Source: Bacteroidales bacterium (GTDB lineage Bacteria > Bacteroidota > Bacteroidia > Bacteroidales > P3). Taken from it: a stretch of 56,143 nucleotides of DNA. The notes beneath the pieces were generated by a model. That model was not told the origin of the DNA, did no database searches, and worked only from the letters and a program-made list of their open reading frames with translations. Location of the stretch: the NCBI GenBank assembly GCA_017446745.1, contig JAFSQF010000035.1, positions 1 to 56,143 on the forward strand. Direction: 5' to 3'. Within the stretch, counting starts at the first letter, position 1; every line of letters starts with the position of its first letter. A program made the translations under genes and the position numbers. Of the stretch, positions 1-8,638 are shown piece by piece.

Positions 1-825
1 CAGCGTGGCGGCGATGCGTTTGTTGCCGTCGCTGAACGAATGGTTCTTGGTGACGAGATAGAGCAGCATGGCGGCCTTCTCTTCGGTGCTGGGGTAGAGC
101 TCCACACCGTCGAAGGTCTGGTATATCTGCCCGATGGAGCTCTTGAACGACTCGTCCTTCTCGTTGCCGAAGAGGGTGCTCTCGCCGAAACGTTCCTTCA
201 ACGAGTGGATGGCCTGCATGGCGTTGTCGTAGGTGGCACGGAAAGGAGCCTCGCTGGTGGTGTCGCTGACGGTGAGCCGCTGGTAGTCGTAACTGTCGAG
301 GGTGTCGAGGGCGTAGGTGTAGTCGGTCACCACGTTGAAGAGCGCGTTGGTCTCGTCGGTTGAGAGCAGCGGCTGGTTCTGTATCGTCCTGCCGAGCATG
401 CCCACTAGCTGACGGAGTTCGCCAATCTGCTTTTTGTGGATGCGCTCGTTGACGGCATAGCCCTTGACAAGATAGTCTTTCAATACATTTCTTGCCCAGA
501 TACGGAATGCAGTACCTCGCTGACTCTTCACGCGATAGCCAACAGAGATAATGACATCAAGGTCATAAAACTTTTGCATACGCTTTATTTCTCTTACACC
601 TTCCCTTCGAACTTGTAAGAATTCCTTACAAGTTGCACGTTCGTCCAATTCACCCTCGCTATAAGCATTTCGTATATGCATAGTTATATTCTGCGGCGTT
701 TTCTCAAAGAGCAACGCCATCTGTGCCTGTGTCAGCCACACGGTTTCATTTTCCAAACGGACATCAATTTGAGTTTGCCCGTCGTCGGTCTGATAGATGA
801 TTATCTTGTCGTTGATGTTTTCCAT
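1..825 (-). CDS. RhuM/Fic-type (death-on-curing-like) protein, 3' end beyond the window
   Basis: The gene starts at 825 (MENINDKIIIYQT) and runs off the left edge; 275 codons are visible. The N-terminal half resembles the virulence RhuM family (QAQMALLFEKTPQNITMHI, then a YRVKSQRGTAFRIWA segment). The visible C-terminus enters a Fic/Doc core with the motif HSFSDGNKRIAAT, matching HxFx(D/E)GNKR, where His is catalytic and the loop binds nucleotide. Fic enzymes usually transfer AMP or phosphate to protein targets, and RhuM/Fic proteins are common on mobile or defence-rich islands. No antitoxin partner is visible on this side; the missing flank may hold one. Family assignment is firm, biological role inferred. 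Confidence 0.85.
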   Translation of the reverse strand, partial: MENINDKIIIYQTDDGQTQIDVRLENETVWLTQAQMALLFEKTPQNITMHIRNAYSEGELDERATCKEFLQVRREGVREIKRMQKFYDLDVIISVGYRVKSQRGTAFRIWARNVLKDYLVKGYAVNERIHKKQIGELRQLVGMLGRTIQNQPLLSTDETNALFNVVTDYTYALDTLDSYDYQRLTVSDTTSEAPFRATYDNAMQAIHSLKERFGESTLFGNEKDESFKSSIGQIYQTFDGVELYPSTEEKAAMLLYLVTKNHSFSDGNKRIAATL

Positions 826-1028
826 GTATAAAATTACGCCATTTGTGCCATTTTATTGCACAAGCAGCTTTTGTTCATAGGTTGTACAAATCATATTGAC
901 CTTCACCTAACAAAACATCTATAGGTTTTACTCCCCTTTTACTCATATTTTGCATACCTCCATGGTTTCTATAGGATAATTCCGAGACTGTTTCGTGGTA
1001 GGCTTAACCGAAAACTGACGTTGGATCC

Positions 1029-1418
1029 CTATACCCAGAGGTGGTCGTACCATTTGGAAAAAAGGGAAAGCCCCTCTTCCACCCGGCGTAGCTCATTATC
1101 GCTGGCAACCATTTTACGTTCACCATAATCGGCATAGTATTCAAAGCTGAACAGCATCTTTTTTACCATCTCCCGCCAGCGTTCATGGCCGTCGTCCGGA
1201 TATTGTCGGGCCAATATTCCTGGTTTGGCACCAACCTTCTCAATTTCCTTAAGGAACATCTTTAGCCTCGGCACAAGAAACTTTGCCATGTCAACTTTAA
1301 TGTTCCATGCATCTTCAGGGTGAATTTTGCGAGGGGTATGGAACAGCTCTTTTTTGATTAATGTCCTTTGTTGATTTCTTACAGACTTCAGGCGTTGCTT
1401 AAATGTCTTGCGTTTCAT
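1029..1418 (-). CDS. Small basic hypothetical protein (129 aa)
   Basis: I do not recognise this protein. It has a Lys/Arg-rich start (MKRKTFKQRLKSVRNQQ) and appears helical, with a central stretch WNIKVDMAKFLVPRLKMFL and a C-terminal part containing WREMVKKMLFSFEYYAD. An upstream ATG at 1481 is in frame, but the stretch between contains a promoter -7 element (TATTTTTG on the minus strand at 1452-1445), so I place the start at 1418. There is no signal peptide or membrane segment. The promoter carries the same palindromic operator as the broken gene at 2874-3545, suggesting a shared regulator. Function unknown. Confidence 0.6.
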   Translation of the reverse strand: MKRKTFKQRLKSVRNQQRTLIKKELFHTPRKIHPEDAWNIKVDMAKFLVPRLKMFLKEIEKVGAKPGILARQYPDDGHERWREMVKKMLFSFEYYADYGERKMVASDNELRRVEEGLSLFSKWYDHLWV

Positions 1419-1444
1419 GTTGTATTTCTGTTTAATTTCGACTG

Positions 1445-1485
1445 CAAAAATACGACAAAGGTGTGCCACATCATGACGCACCTTT
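1445..1485 (-). promoter_or_regulatory. Promoter with palindromic operator, copy 1
   Basis: The minus-strand -7 element TATTTTTG lies at 1452-1445. Immediately upstream an inverted repeat spans 1457-1485, with core 1460-1482 (GGTGTG on the left, CGCACC on the right, centre CATCATG), occupying the -33/spacer region. A near-identical palindrome sits at the same distance from the -7 element before the gene starting at 3545. A repressor-type site is inferred. Confidence 0.6.
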
Positions 1486-1508
1486 CGCTCTTGGAATTAA
1501 ATAACGTA

Positions 1509-1820
1509 TTATTTCCTTTTCGACCAGGCTCTACCACTGGTGGTTGAGTAATATAGGCCTTTACTGGTGGTTGCTAGTAGTTCTCGGCCTCCGTCGGTGA
1601 GACTGATGAAGTTGCCGCAAGAGGATCCAAGATATCGGGACGACCAGGCGCGACCTTGTGACGTTGAGTAATATATGCCTTTCGATGTGACAGCAAGTAA
1701 TTCGTTTCCGTAGGGCAGTAGGTCAATAAATGTTCCACATGATGAGCCCACGTATCTTAATGACCATGTACGTCCATTGGTTGTTGAATATTCAATTCCT
1801 TTTTGAGATATTTTCAACAT
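1509..1820 (-). CDS. Small repeat protein with three BNR/YCF48-like repeats (103 aa)
   Basis: The protein is essentially three copies of a ~37-residue unit with signature KGxYYSTxxGRxWSxR (KGIEYSTTNGRTWS, KGIYYSTSQGRAWS, KGLYYSTTSGRAWS), joined by YVGSSCGTFIDLLPYGNELLA-type linkers. Such units resemble sialidase Asp-box/BNR or YCF48 beta-propeller blades. Three blades alone cannot close a normal propeller, so this may be a fragment of a larger protein or may oligomerise. No signal peptide is visible. It lies between two other minus-strand accessory genes. Function is not predictable. Confidence 0.6.
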   Translation of the reverse strand: MLKISQKGIEYSTTNGRTWSLRYVGSSCGTFIDLLPYGNELLAVTSKGIYYSTSQGRAWSSRYLGSSCGNFISLTDGGRELLATTSKGLYYSTTSGRAWSKRK

Positions 1821-1883
1821 CTCATTCCCATAATTGATGATTTTAGGTATAATTGTGTTATTTTGAATTGTTTATATGTTATT

Positions 1884-2570
1884 CTACTGTTCTGTACTTA
1901 CATTTACACTATTGGTACAGAATCGGGTTCGCTGGGCAATCCCCTCGGGTCTGTTTTTGATGAAGCGCATCAAGCGTCTCGGATGTGTGAACGGGTTCTT
2001 GTCGAAATCAGGATCGAGATATTTAGCGTTGTGCTTCTCGGTTGTCTCATTGAAGTAGCGCATGGCTTTCTCTTGGAATTCGGAAGATTTGGATAGCCAG
2101 CCGAAGCCTAGATACACAGGCTGTTTCAAAGCCAATAGGTCATGTTCAAAGATTTTGTCATTAATCTGTTTTAGCAGAGATACATCTTGATTCATTCTTA
2201 ATGCAGTACCAAGGTTGGGTTCACGCAGATAGAAGAGGTTGAAAATCTGGATGACGCCCTGAAGGTCTTTTGTTCCGCTTGTGCCCATATATTGTGCAAA
2301 CAATTCTGCCACGCAACCCATTGTTTGGTCTGCATTGAACTCGTACCATTTCTCGTTTTGGTCGTCGGTGTAATCCAATTGTCTCAAGTGAGATAATATG
2401 TCCTTGTCCTCAATGCCACCTTCGGCGCCTCGTTTGAAGTTTGCGCTCCCGGGATTCATCATCACTACTGAGCCGATAATGTCCCAAGAGGATCCGAATT
2501 GGAGCAAGGTTCTCCATCTGTAGCCTACATTTTGTTCGGCTAATGTTTTGTAATGTGTGTAAACATTCAT
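1884..2570 (-). CDS. DUF1643-like hypothetical protein (228 aa)
   Basis: Start placed at 2570 (MNVYTHYKTLAEQNVGYRW). An in-frame ATG at 2702 exists, but the segment between belongs to a repeated leader element found again at 42.6-42.85 kb. The motif GSVVMMNPGSANFK near residue 35 recalls the MxNPSxA motif of DUF1643, a small soluble family of unknown role common in mobile regions. Further features are an aromatic-rich middle (VIQIFNLFYLREPNLG) and LGFGWLSKSSEFQEKAM. No export signal or membrane helix. The DUF1643 link is a resemblance by eye, not a firm assignment. Confidence 0.55.
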   Translation of the reverse strand: MNVYTHYKTLAEQNVGYRWRTLLQFGSSWDIIGSVVMMNPGSANFKRGAEGGIEDKDILSHLRQLDYTDDQNEKWYEFNADQTMGCVAELFAQYMGTSGTKDLQGVIQIFNLFYLREPNLGTALRMNQDVSLLKQINDKIFEHDLLALKQPVYLGFGWLSKSSEFQEKAMRYFNETTEKHNAKYLDPDFDKNPFTHPRRLMRFIKNRPEGIAQRTRFCTNSVNVSTEQ

Positions 2571-2589
2571 AATTGTTATTTGTTTAGAT

Positions 2590-2850
2590 GTTAATAATAA
2601 AGGCACAAGCCATCGGTTTTGCTCCATCTTGTTGAAGGTATCGCCAGAGACCTTGATAGGAATGGAACTATGCCAGATTGTCTTATGCCTGTAGCTGTGC
2701 ATAATAGCACATTACAAGCAAAAAGCATCGGTATCATGTTCCCCCTATCTGTCTGAAAACTGGCGATTTTCTCAACAAAGGAGTTCATTAACTGCACTTT
2801 TTGCCATGATTTGAACTCGCAAACCACGGTGCAAAGATACAAATATTTTC
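2590..2850 (-). repeat. Repeated ~260-nt leader element, copy B (with promoter)
   Basis: On the minus strand this begins with a promoter-like TATCTTTG (2839-2832) and ends just before the start of the gene at 2570. It aligns with gaps to 42583-42850; shared blocks include GGTATCGCC, GCATCGGTATCAT, TGGCGATTTT and CGGTGCAAAGATAC (plus-strand sense). Both copies can encode a short peptide beginning M-I-x-M and containing LAIP. It may be a regulatory leader, a small-peptide gene or a decayed mobile element. Confidence 0.5.
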
Positions 2851-2873
2851 TGATACCGATGCATTTTTACATT

Positions 2874-3545
2874 TTATTCTTCAAACGGTATGGTGTCCAC
2901 GGGCATACTTAACTGGTAGTTGAAGGCGTAGGTGGTCATGCGGAGGAGGTCGGGAATGGAGTAGTGCATGTGGGTGCAGAGGGTGTGGACAGCGTAGCAG
3001 ATGCAGAGGTGGTCGAATTGGGGAAAGCGAAGGTTGACTTGGGCCCAGGTCTGCCCGTCGTCGAGGTCGCAAATATGGTCGCCACAGCACTAGCAGATAT
3101 CATCCAGTCGCGAGTTTTTGCCAATGACCCAGAGCATCTCGTTCCAACGCGATCCATAGAAGGCATCCTCTTCCATCTCGAAGAGCTGCGGGTTGTCATC
3201 ATTGTGGCTGTAGACGAGAGTGGTTTCAAGCACGAAGGGCTCACCCTTGAGGGTGAGGATTGTGGACATCTGATACTGCAACATGAAGTGGCGCTCGTTC
3301 AACTGCTTGGTCAGTGCCAGCAGCAGCTCGTTGACCACCTCGAAGCGCCGCACCTCGGCATCGGTGGCATGCTTTGCAAACATCTCATTGAGCATACTCT
3401 GCCGTGCTCTGAGGTGGTCGTCAATTACCTCCTCTGTCGCCTTGTCCCAATAGCCCTCGAAGGGCTTGGCAATACGCAGGATATAATCCTCGCAATCATG
3501 CAGCCGCTTGCGCAGCTGGTCGATGTTGTCTTTCTCTTTTTGCAT
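2874..3545 (-). pseudogene. Hypothetical gene interrupted by an in-frame TAG (151 + 71 codons)
   Basis: Reading from 3545 the frame is open for 151 codons (MQKEKDNIDQLRKRLHD...), meets TAG at 3092-3090, and then stays open in the same frame for 71 more codons to TAA at 2876-2874. The downstream part looks like normal coding sequence (CGDHICDLDDGQTWAQVNL, then FPQFDHLCICYAVHTLC and MTTYAFNYQLSMPVDTIPF). The simplest reading is one ~222-residue protein broken by a nonsense mutation, though a functional 151-residue product is possible. The first half is helical and charged. I do not recognise the family. Its promoter shares the palindromic operator of the gene starting at 1418. Confidence 0.55.
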
Positions 3546-3568
3546 ATCTTAGCGTCTTTTTTCGGCTG

Positions 3569-3608
3569 CAAAAATAGCAATGCGGTGCGCCATATCATGA
3601 CACACCGC
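3569..3608 (-). promoter_or_regulatory. Promoter with palindromic operator, copy 2
   Basis: A minus-strand TATTTTTG at 3576-3569 is preceded by an inverted repeat at 3582-3608, core 3584-3606 (GGTGCG on the left, CACACC on the right, centre TATCATG). The core matches the copy at 1460-1482 in 20 of 23 positions, and its distance from the -7 element is identical. Confidence 0.6.
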
Positions 3609-3690
3609 CAAAAATCTTTATAATTTGTGAGAATGACTAAACGAACTTTTTTGATATAAGTGGCTGACCTAAATTAACTTTCATTTTCTT

Positions 3691-3730
3691 TGAACAGCAA
3701 TTGCCATAAATGAACAGCAATTACCATAAA
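3691..3730. repeat. 20-bp tandem duplication in a gene-free stretch
   Basis: TGAACAGCAATTRCCATAAA occurs twice head to tail, with a decayed third copy near 3766. The surrounding stretch from 3609 to about 4015 is AT-rich and I see no gene in it. Confidence 0.7.
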
Positions 3731-4015
3731 TAACATTTATAGAACGTGAATGTCGGTAAATGCAGGTGAATTATCATAAATGTCAATTAAATTTGACCGG
3801 TTACTTATAAAATGTCCATATAATTCTCTCGCGTGATGTTCTTGACTTCTACGTCGGGATATGCTCCGAGAAAAGTTTTACTGATTTTAGCCTTTTTCGT
3901 GGGGCTCCACTTTATTTTACAATGCAAATATACTAATTTCTGTGAATATAATCATCAAAATATTATAATTTTTTGTCGAATACACTCTCATATTATCCAT
4001 TTGCTTTATTACAAT

Positions 4016-4185
4016 TTGCTATCGCAAGCTTTGCAGGAGACTTCTTCACCCCTACGGGGTTCAGATAGGATAGTGCGTATCGGTTTCCGTGGGCTTGCGC
4101 GCACGGCTAAAAAGTTTTGTTCTCCGCTTCGCTATCGAAAGCTCCCCAGGAGCTTTCTTCACCCCTACGGGGCTATGTTAGGACA
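4016..4185. repeat. Dispersed intergenic repeat, CCCCTACGGGG family, copy 1
   Basis: Contains two modules of the form GCTATCG-AAGCT...TTCTTCACCCCTACGGGG (about 4019-4060 and 4132-4173), separated by an imperfect CCGTGGGCTT/GCGCACGG hairpin near 4089-4108. The same modules recur at 12184-12315, and the CCCCTACGGGG core is the centre of both tandem arrays in this window. Not coding. Nothing else is visible up to the superoxide dismutase gene except a CAACGCC/GGCGTTG hairpin near 4303-4320. Confidence 0.7.
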
Positions 4186-4356
4186 CAATTTATTCATGAA
4201 TAGTTATTTGGTGATTGTCTGCAAGTGGTCGCTGACGCCGTGCAGCGGTAATGATGGCTTGGTATGATTTGACTGAGGGGAGGCGTAAAGAAAGCAGTGG
4301 ACAACGCCATAGGGGGCGTTGGCCACCGCTCAAGGGTGAAAAGTGTGCTGATAGGC

Positions 4357-4938
4357 TTACATGCGAGCCTCGACCACGGGCCAGTCGATGCACTGCCAGA
4401 TGGCTGCCAGATAGTCGGCGCGGCGGTTCTGGTAGTCGAGATAGTAGGCGTGCTCCCAAACGTCGATGGTGAGTAGCGGGCAGAGGTCGTGGCGCACGGG
4501 GTTGTCGGCGCCGGCATTCTGGGTGATGACCAGCTTGCCGTCGGCGTCCAGGCTCAGCCACACCCAGCCGGAGCCAAACAGCGAGGCCCCTTTCTGAAGG
4601 AACTCGTCGCGGAAAGCCTCCACCGAGCCGTACTGTGCTGCCAGTTTGGCGGCAAAGGCATCGCTCATGCTGCGTGGCGTGTTGCTCAGTTGCTCGAAAT
4701 ACATGGTGTGGTTCAACACTTGGCCGGCGTTGTTGAACACGCCGCCATCGGCAGTACGCACAATCTCCTGCAGGCTTACGGCGGGGCCGTTGTAGAGCTT
4801 GTTGAGGTTGTCGACGTAGGCTTTCAGGTGCTTGCCGTGGTGGAAGCTGAGGGTTTGCTGGCTCACGGCCTCGCCAAGTTGCTGGTAGGGTAGCGTCATC
4901 AGTTGGAACTTTCCGTCGATAGGCATTATTTCTTTCAT
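4357..4938 (-). CDS. sodB: Superoxide dismutase, Fe/Mn family
   Basis: Cytosolic enzyme converting superoxide to oxygen and hydrogen peroxide. The four metal ligands are visible: His of FHHGKH (about residue 33), His of NNAGQVLNH (about 76), and Asp and His of DVWEHAYYLDYQN (about 158 and 162). The NNAxQVxNH form with Gln in the second sphere is that of iron-type or cambialistic enzymes, in line with Bacteroidales relatives that accept either metal. The length of about 193 residues is normal and there is no signal peptide. It is transcribed divergently from the flippase at 5094, with a TACTTTTG -7 element on the minus strand at 4990-4983. Identification is firm, metal preference inferred. Confidence 0.96.
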   Translation of the reverse strand: MKEIMPIDGKFQLMTLPYQQLGEAVSQQTLSFHHGKHLKAYVDNLNKLYNGPAVSLQEIVRTADGGVFNNAGQVLNHTMYFEQLSNTPRSMSDAFAAKLAAQYGSVEAFRDEFLQKGASLFGSGWVWLSLDADGKLVITQNAGADNPVRHDLCPLLTIDVWEHAYYLDYQNRRADYLAAIWQCIDWPVVEARM

Positions 4939-4982
4939 AGGTTATGAGATTAGAGGATTAGAGATGTGATGGATTGAAAATG

Positions 4983-5039
4983 CAAAAGTACTCATTTTTT
5001 TTGAAATCTTTGCCGTTTGGTGAAAAATATGTATTTTTG
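4983..5039. promoter_or_regulatory. Divergent promoters for superoxide dismutase and flippase
   Basis: On the plus strand TTTG (5009-5012), 19 bp and TATTTTTG (5032-5039) form an exact Bacteroidota-type promoter for the gene at 5094. On the minus strand TACTTTTG (4990-4983) is the likely -7 element of the superoxide dismutase gene; its -33 element is poor. Confidence 0.7.
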
Positions 5040-5093
5040 CAAACTTTTAGGTCTGAGACTTTTGTTTTTAATTTTTAATACTGAGTTAGTTCC

Positions 5094-6608
5094 GTGGGAG
5101 TAATAGCACGACAAAGCATCAAAGGGGCCTTGGCCAACTATTTGGGAGTGGCTATAGGTTTTTTCACCACTTTCTTCGTCCTCACCGACTGTCTGTCGCA
5201 GGAGGAGATTGGTCTTACGCGCGTCATGGTAGATGCTGCCATGCTCTTTTCTGGGCTGGCGCAGCTGGGCACCAATGCATCCATCATCCGTTTTTTCCCC
5301 TTTTTCCGTTCCGATGACGGCAAAAATCACGGCATTTTCGGATGGTCGGTACTCATACCCTTCATAGGCTTTTCCCTTTTCGCCATTTTCTTCTTTCTTT
5401 TCAAGGATTCCATTGTAGAGATCTATTCGCAGAAGTCGCCCCTCATAGCCAACTATGCCTATTTGTTGCTTCCGCTCACCTTCTTTGCGCTGTATTTGAC
5501 AGTGTTTGAGACCAATGCCAGCGTATTGCTTCGCATCACGGTGCCCCGTCTGGTGCGTGAAGTGGGTATCAGGGTCTTCAATCTGGCATGCTATCTGCTT
5601 TATGGTAAAGGAGTTATCACGCTCGACCTTTTCGTGCTCCTTTTCTGCCTAAGCTATGCCGTGGCTATGCTCATCAATTTCTTCTACCTCCTCTCGCTCG
5701 GTAAGATATCGTTCCGCATCGACTGGAAGTTCATCAGTCGCGAGCGTATGCGTGAAATCATGCTCTACACCATTTTCATGACTGCCACGATACTTGCGGG
5801 CAACATACCGCTCATCAACTCGCTGTTTCTCGGTGCACACAGTGGGCTGGCATTGACTGGAGTATACACTATAGCCTTCTATATAGCCAATATCGTGGAG
5901 GTGCCCTACCGTTCGCTCGGGGCCATATCGCGGCCTTTGGTGTCACAGGCGGTGCGCGACGACAACTGGCAGGAAGTCAACCGCCTCGGCAAGCAGGTGT
6001 CCCTTCATCAGCTCCTTGTAAGCTTGCTTATCTTTTTCCTTATCTGGATAAACCTCGAGCCCCTCTTTGCTGTCATTCCACACGGCGACGAATATGTTGG
6101 CGGCATGGGAGTGGTCTTCTTCCTTGGTCTCGCCAAGATAGTCAACTCGTCGCTGTCCATCGGAACGGATATCCTCAACTATTCGCGTCGTTACCCCCTT
6201 TCGCTCCTCTTTATAGCGTTGCTTACTGTTTCGGCCATTGTTCTGAACAACAATCTTATACCGCTATGGAGCATCAATGGTTCGGCATGTGCCACGCTTT
6301 TCGCCTACCTCATCTATTTCTCCTCGATGTTGCTTTTCTTGTGGCGTAGCCTGAAGGTGAACATATTCAGCAAGAAACACCTTGTCGTACTGTTGATGAT
6401 GGCCTTACTTTTTGCACTCAATGCATTATGGGAGTGGCTGTTGACACCCATTTTCGGATCCCAACCCTCGCTGGTGGCTCGACTGGCCAATGCGGTGCTT
6501 CGCACCTCGTTTTTTACTTTCGTGGCTGCCTTGGCCATCAAGCGGTTACATATCTCCAAAAGTATCGACGATATCATGCAACGCATCCCTCTCCTAAAAC
6601 GAATGTAA
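5094..6608 (+). CDS. Polysaccharide flippase-like membrane protein (MOP/Wzx superfamily)
   Basis: 504 residues with about 12-14 predicted transmembrane helices, beginning at GTG 5094 (VIARQSIKGALANYLGVAIGF). The N-terminal pattern QSIKGALANYLGVAIGFFTT followed by DCLSQEEIGLTRVMVDAA is typical of the oligosaccharide flippase family, which moves lipid-linked sugars across the inner membrane. Inner-membrane location is expected. It stands alone with its own promoter at 5009-5039 and no glycosyltransferases nearby, so the substrate cannot be inferred. Its 3' end runs directly into the CCCCTACGGGG tandem array. Superfamily is firm, cargo unknown. Confidence 0.85.
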   Translation: MGVIARQSIKGALANYLGVAIGFFTTFFVLTDCLSQEEIGLTRVMVDAAMLFSGLAQLGTNASIIRFFPFFRSDDGKNHGIFGWSVLIPFIGFSLFAIFFFLFKDSIVEIYSQKSPLIANYAYLLLPLTFFALYLTVFETNASVLLRITVPRLVREVGIRVFNLACYLLYGKGVITLDLFVLLFCLSYAVAMLINFFYLLSLGKISFRIDWKFISRERMREIMLYTIFMTATILAGNIPLINSLFLGAHSGLALTGVYTIAFYIANIVEVPYRSLGAISRPLVSQAVRDDNWQEVNRLGKQVSLHQLLVSLLIFFLIWINLEPLFAVIPHGDEYVGGMGVVFFLGLAKIVNSSLSIGTDILNYSRRYPLSLLFIALLTVSAIVLNNNLIPLWSINGSACATLFAYLIYFSSMLLFLWRSLKVNIFSKKHLVVLLMMALLFALNALWEWLLTPIFGSQPSLVARLANAVLRTSFFTFVAALAIKRLHISKSIDDIMQRIPLLKRM

Positions 6609-6621
6609 ATGTCGGCTGGTG

Positions 6622-7290
6622 TTTTCCCTACGGGGATAGCGAGAGAGAGGAAGGTGGTGGGTGTTGTCTATTGAACGGAATCCCCTACGGGGATGGAGAG
6701 AGGGATGGACAGGTGCTGGCTATTGAACGGGATCCCCTACGGGGATAGAGAGATGGATGGACAGGTGCTGGCTATTGAACGGGATCCCCTACGGGGATAG
6801 CGAGAGAAAGGAAGGTGGAGGGCGTTGTCTATTGAACGGGATCCCCTACGGGGATAGCGAGAGAAAGGAAGGTGGAGGGCGTTGTCTATTGAACGGGATC
6901 CCCTACGGGGATAGAGAGAGGGATGGACAGGTGCTGGCTATTGAACGGGATCCCCTACGGGGATAGCGAGAGAAAGGAATGTGGAGGGCGTTGTCTATTG
7001 AACGGAATCCCCTACGGGGATGGAGAGAGGGATGGACAGGTGCTGGCTATTGAACGGGATCCCCTACGGGGATGGAGAGATTGATGGACAGGTGCTGGAT
7101 ATTGAACGGAATCCCCTACGGGGATGGCGAGAAAGGAAGGTGGAGGGCGTTGTCTACTGAACGGAATCCCCTACGGGGATAGTGAGAGAAAGGAATGTGG
7201 AGGACGTTGTCTATTGAACGGAATCCCCTACGGGGATAGCGAGAGAAAGGAATGTGGAGGACGTTGTCTATTGAACGGGATCCCCTACGG
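6622..7290. repeat. Tandem array 1: 13 copies of a CCCCTACGGGG-centred unit
   Basis: Units begin ATTGAACGGR and contain the hairpin ATCCCCTACGGGGAT. Two unit types are mixed: a 52-bp type (tail GGATGGACAGGTGCTGGCT) and a 57-bp type (tail AAAGGAAGGTGGAGGGCGTT). The first and last copies are partial. The parts between hairpins are near-identical, so this is not a CRISPR, and the 52-bp units break every reading frame. It starts 14 bp after the flippase stop codon. A second array of the 52-bp type is at 44994-45486. Confidence 0.9.
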
Positions 7291-7339
7291 CGTATTTTAG
7301 CAATGGTGAAATAATAAGGTGTAACGATAGTTCTGTCTT

Positions 7340-7395
7340 AATCACTATTCACTAATCACTAATCACCAATCACTAATCACCAATCAACAATCACT
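7340..7395. repeat. Short tandem repeat, 7-bp unit AATCACY
   Basis: About eight degenerate copies of AATCAC(T/C) precede prfA. The remaining stretch between array 1 and prfA (7291-7515) shows no other gene or recognisable element. Confidence 0.7.
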
Positions 7396-7515
7396 TTTTT
7401 TCCATTCAAAACAATAAATATGTCTTTAACTCGTAATTGAGAATACTGGTCGGCGATAGGAGACAAGAAAGCATCAGTGTCGCCGGTCGCCAATAACAAC
7501 TCATAACTTATCGAA

Positions 7516-8586
7516 ATGTTAGACAAACTTGAAGCAATATATAAGCGTTATCAGGAGATAGAGCAGCAAATGAACGATCCGGAGATTACCTCCGACATGA
7601 AACGTTTTGTGAAAATCAGTAAGGACTACAAGGATTTGCAGCCTGTGGTCAAGGCTTATAAGGACTACAAGGCATTGCTTGATACCATAGCGGAATGCAA
7701 GGAGCTGCTTTCCACCGAGAAAGACGAGGAGCTGCGCGACATGGCCAAGGAGGAACTCACCGCCTGCAACGAGCGCAAGGAACAGATGGAGGAGGAGATC
7801 CGCATTATGCTCATCCCCGCCGACCCGCAGGATTCGAAGAACGCCGTGGTGGAGATCCGCGGTGGCACAGGAGGCGACGAGGCCTGCCTCTTTGCCGGCG
7901 ACCTTTTCCGCATGTACACCCGTTTCTGTGAGAAAAAAGGATGGAAGATTGAGGTGGCCGACTTTAACGAAGGCACCGCGGGTGGTTATAAGGACATCAC
8001 ATTCAATGTTAGTGGCGACAAGGTGTATGGCACGCTGAAATATGAGAGTGGTGTGCACCGCGTGCAACGCGTGCCTACCACCGAGACGCAGGGGCGCATC
8101 CACACCTCGGCAGCCGGCGTAGTGGTGCTTCCCGAGGCCGAGGAATTCGACGTTGAGTTGAATATGGCCGACGTGAAAAAGGAGATTTTCTGCGCCTCCG
8201 GGCCTGGCGGACAGTCGGTCAACACCACCTACAGTGCTGTGCGTCTGACACATATTCCTACCGGTATCGTAGTTTCGATGCAGGACCAGAAGTCGCAAAT
8301 CAAGAACATGGAGAAGGCTCTTACCCTGCTCCGCACCCGCCTCTACGAGCGCGAGTACAACAAATATATGGAGGAGATGTCGTCCAAACGTAAGACCATG
8401 GTGGCCACGGGCGACCGTTCGGAAAAAATCCGTACCTACAACTATCCCCAGAGCCGCGTCACCGACCATCGCATAGGATGGTCGATGCACAATTTGCCGG
8501 CTTTCATGGATGGCGACATCCAGGACTGCATCGATGCCCTTCAGCTGGCTGAAAATGCCGAAAAGCTTAAAGCCTCGGTAGGTTAA
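7516..8586 (+). CDS. prfA: Peptide chain release factor 1
   Basis: Recognises UAA and UAG stop codons and triggers peptide release on the ribosome. 356 residues, normal length. The catalytic GGQ (residues 231-233, in GPGGQSVNTTYSAVRL) contacts the peptidyl-transferase centre, and the codon-reading tripeptide is PTT (187-189, in RVPTTETQGRIHTS), fitting the PxT pattern of RF1. The GGTGGDEA motif is at 116-123. The residue after GGQ is Ser where E. coli has His. The gene is convergent with mnmA, with 52 bp between the stop codons. Identification certain. Confidence 0.98.
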   Translation: MLDKLEAIYKRYQEIEQQMNDPEITSDMKRFVKISKDYKDLQPVVKAYKDYKALLDTIAECKELLSTEKDEELRDMAKEELTACNERKEQMEEEIRIMLIPADPQDSKNAVVEIRGGTGGDEACLFAGDLFRMYTRFCEKKGWKIEVADFNEGTAGGYKDITFNVSGDKVYGTLKYESGVHRVQRVPTTETQGRIHTSAAGVVVLPEAEEFDVELNMADVKKEIFCASGPGGQSVNTTYSAVRLTHIPTGIVVSMQDQKSQIKNMEKALTLLRTRLYEREYNKYMEEMSSKRKTMVATGDRSEKIRTYNYPQSRVTDHRIGWSMHNLPAFMDGDIQDCIDALQLAENAEKLKASVG

Positions 8587-8638
8587 CCCCCTTATGGTGA
8601 GTTGGCAACGCTTTCTGATGTTGCGAAATCAACCACGT

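Noticed and set aside
3090-3092. Recoding of the TAG as an unusual amino acid
   Set aside because: No pyrrolysine machinery or recoding element is visible, and prfA for UAG is present in this window; a nonsense mutation is simpler.
6757-6966. Open frame reading through array 1 (repeats of LLNGIPYGDS)
   Set aside because: Only runs of 57-bp units stay in frame; 52-bp units break it. It has no start context and the same DNA elsewhere is non-coding.
6622-7290. CRISPR array
   Set aside because: Segments between the palindromes are near-identical rather than unique, unit length alternates between 52 and 57 bp, and no cas genes are present.
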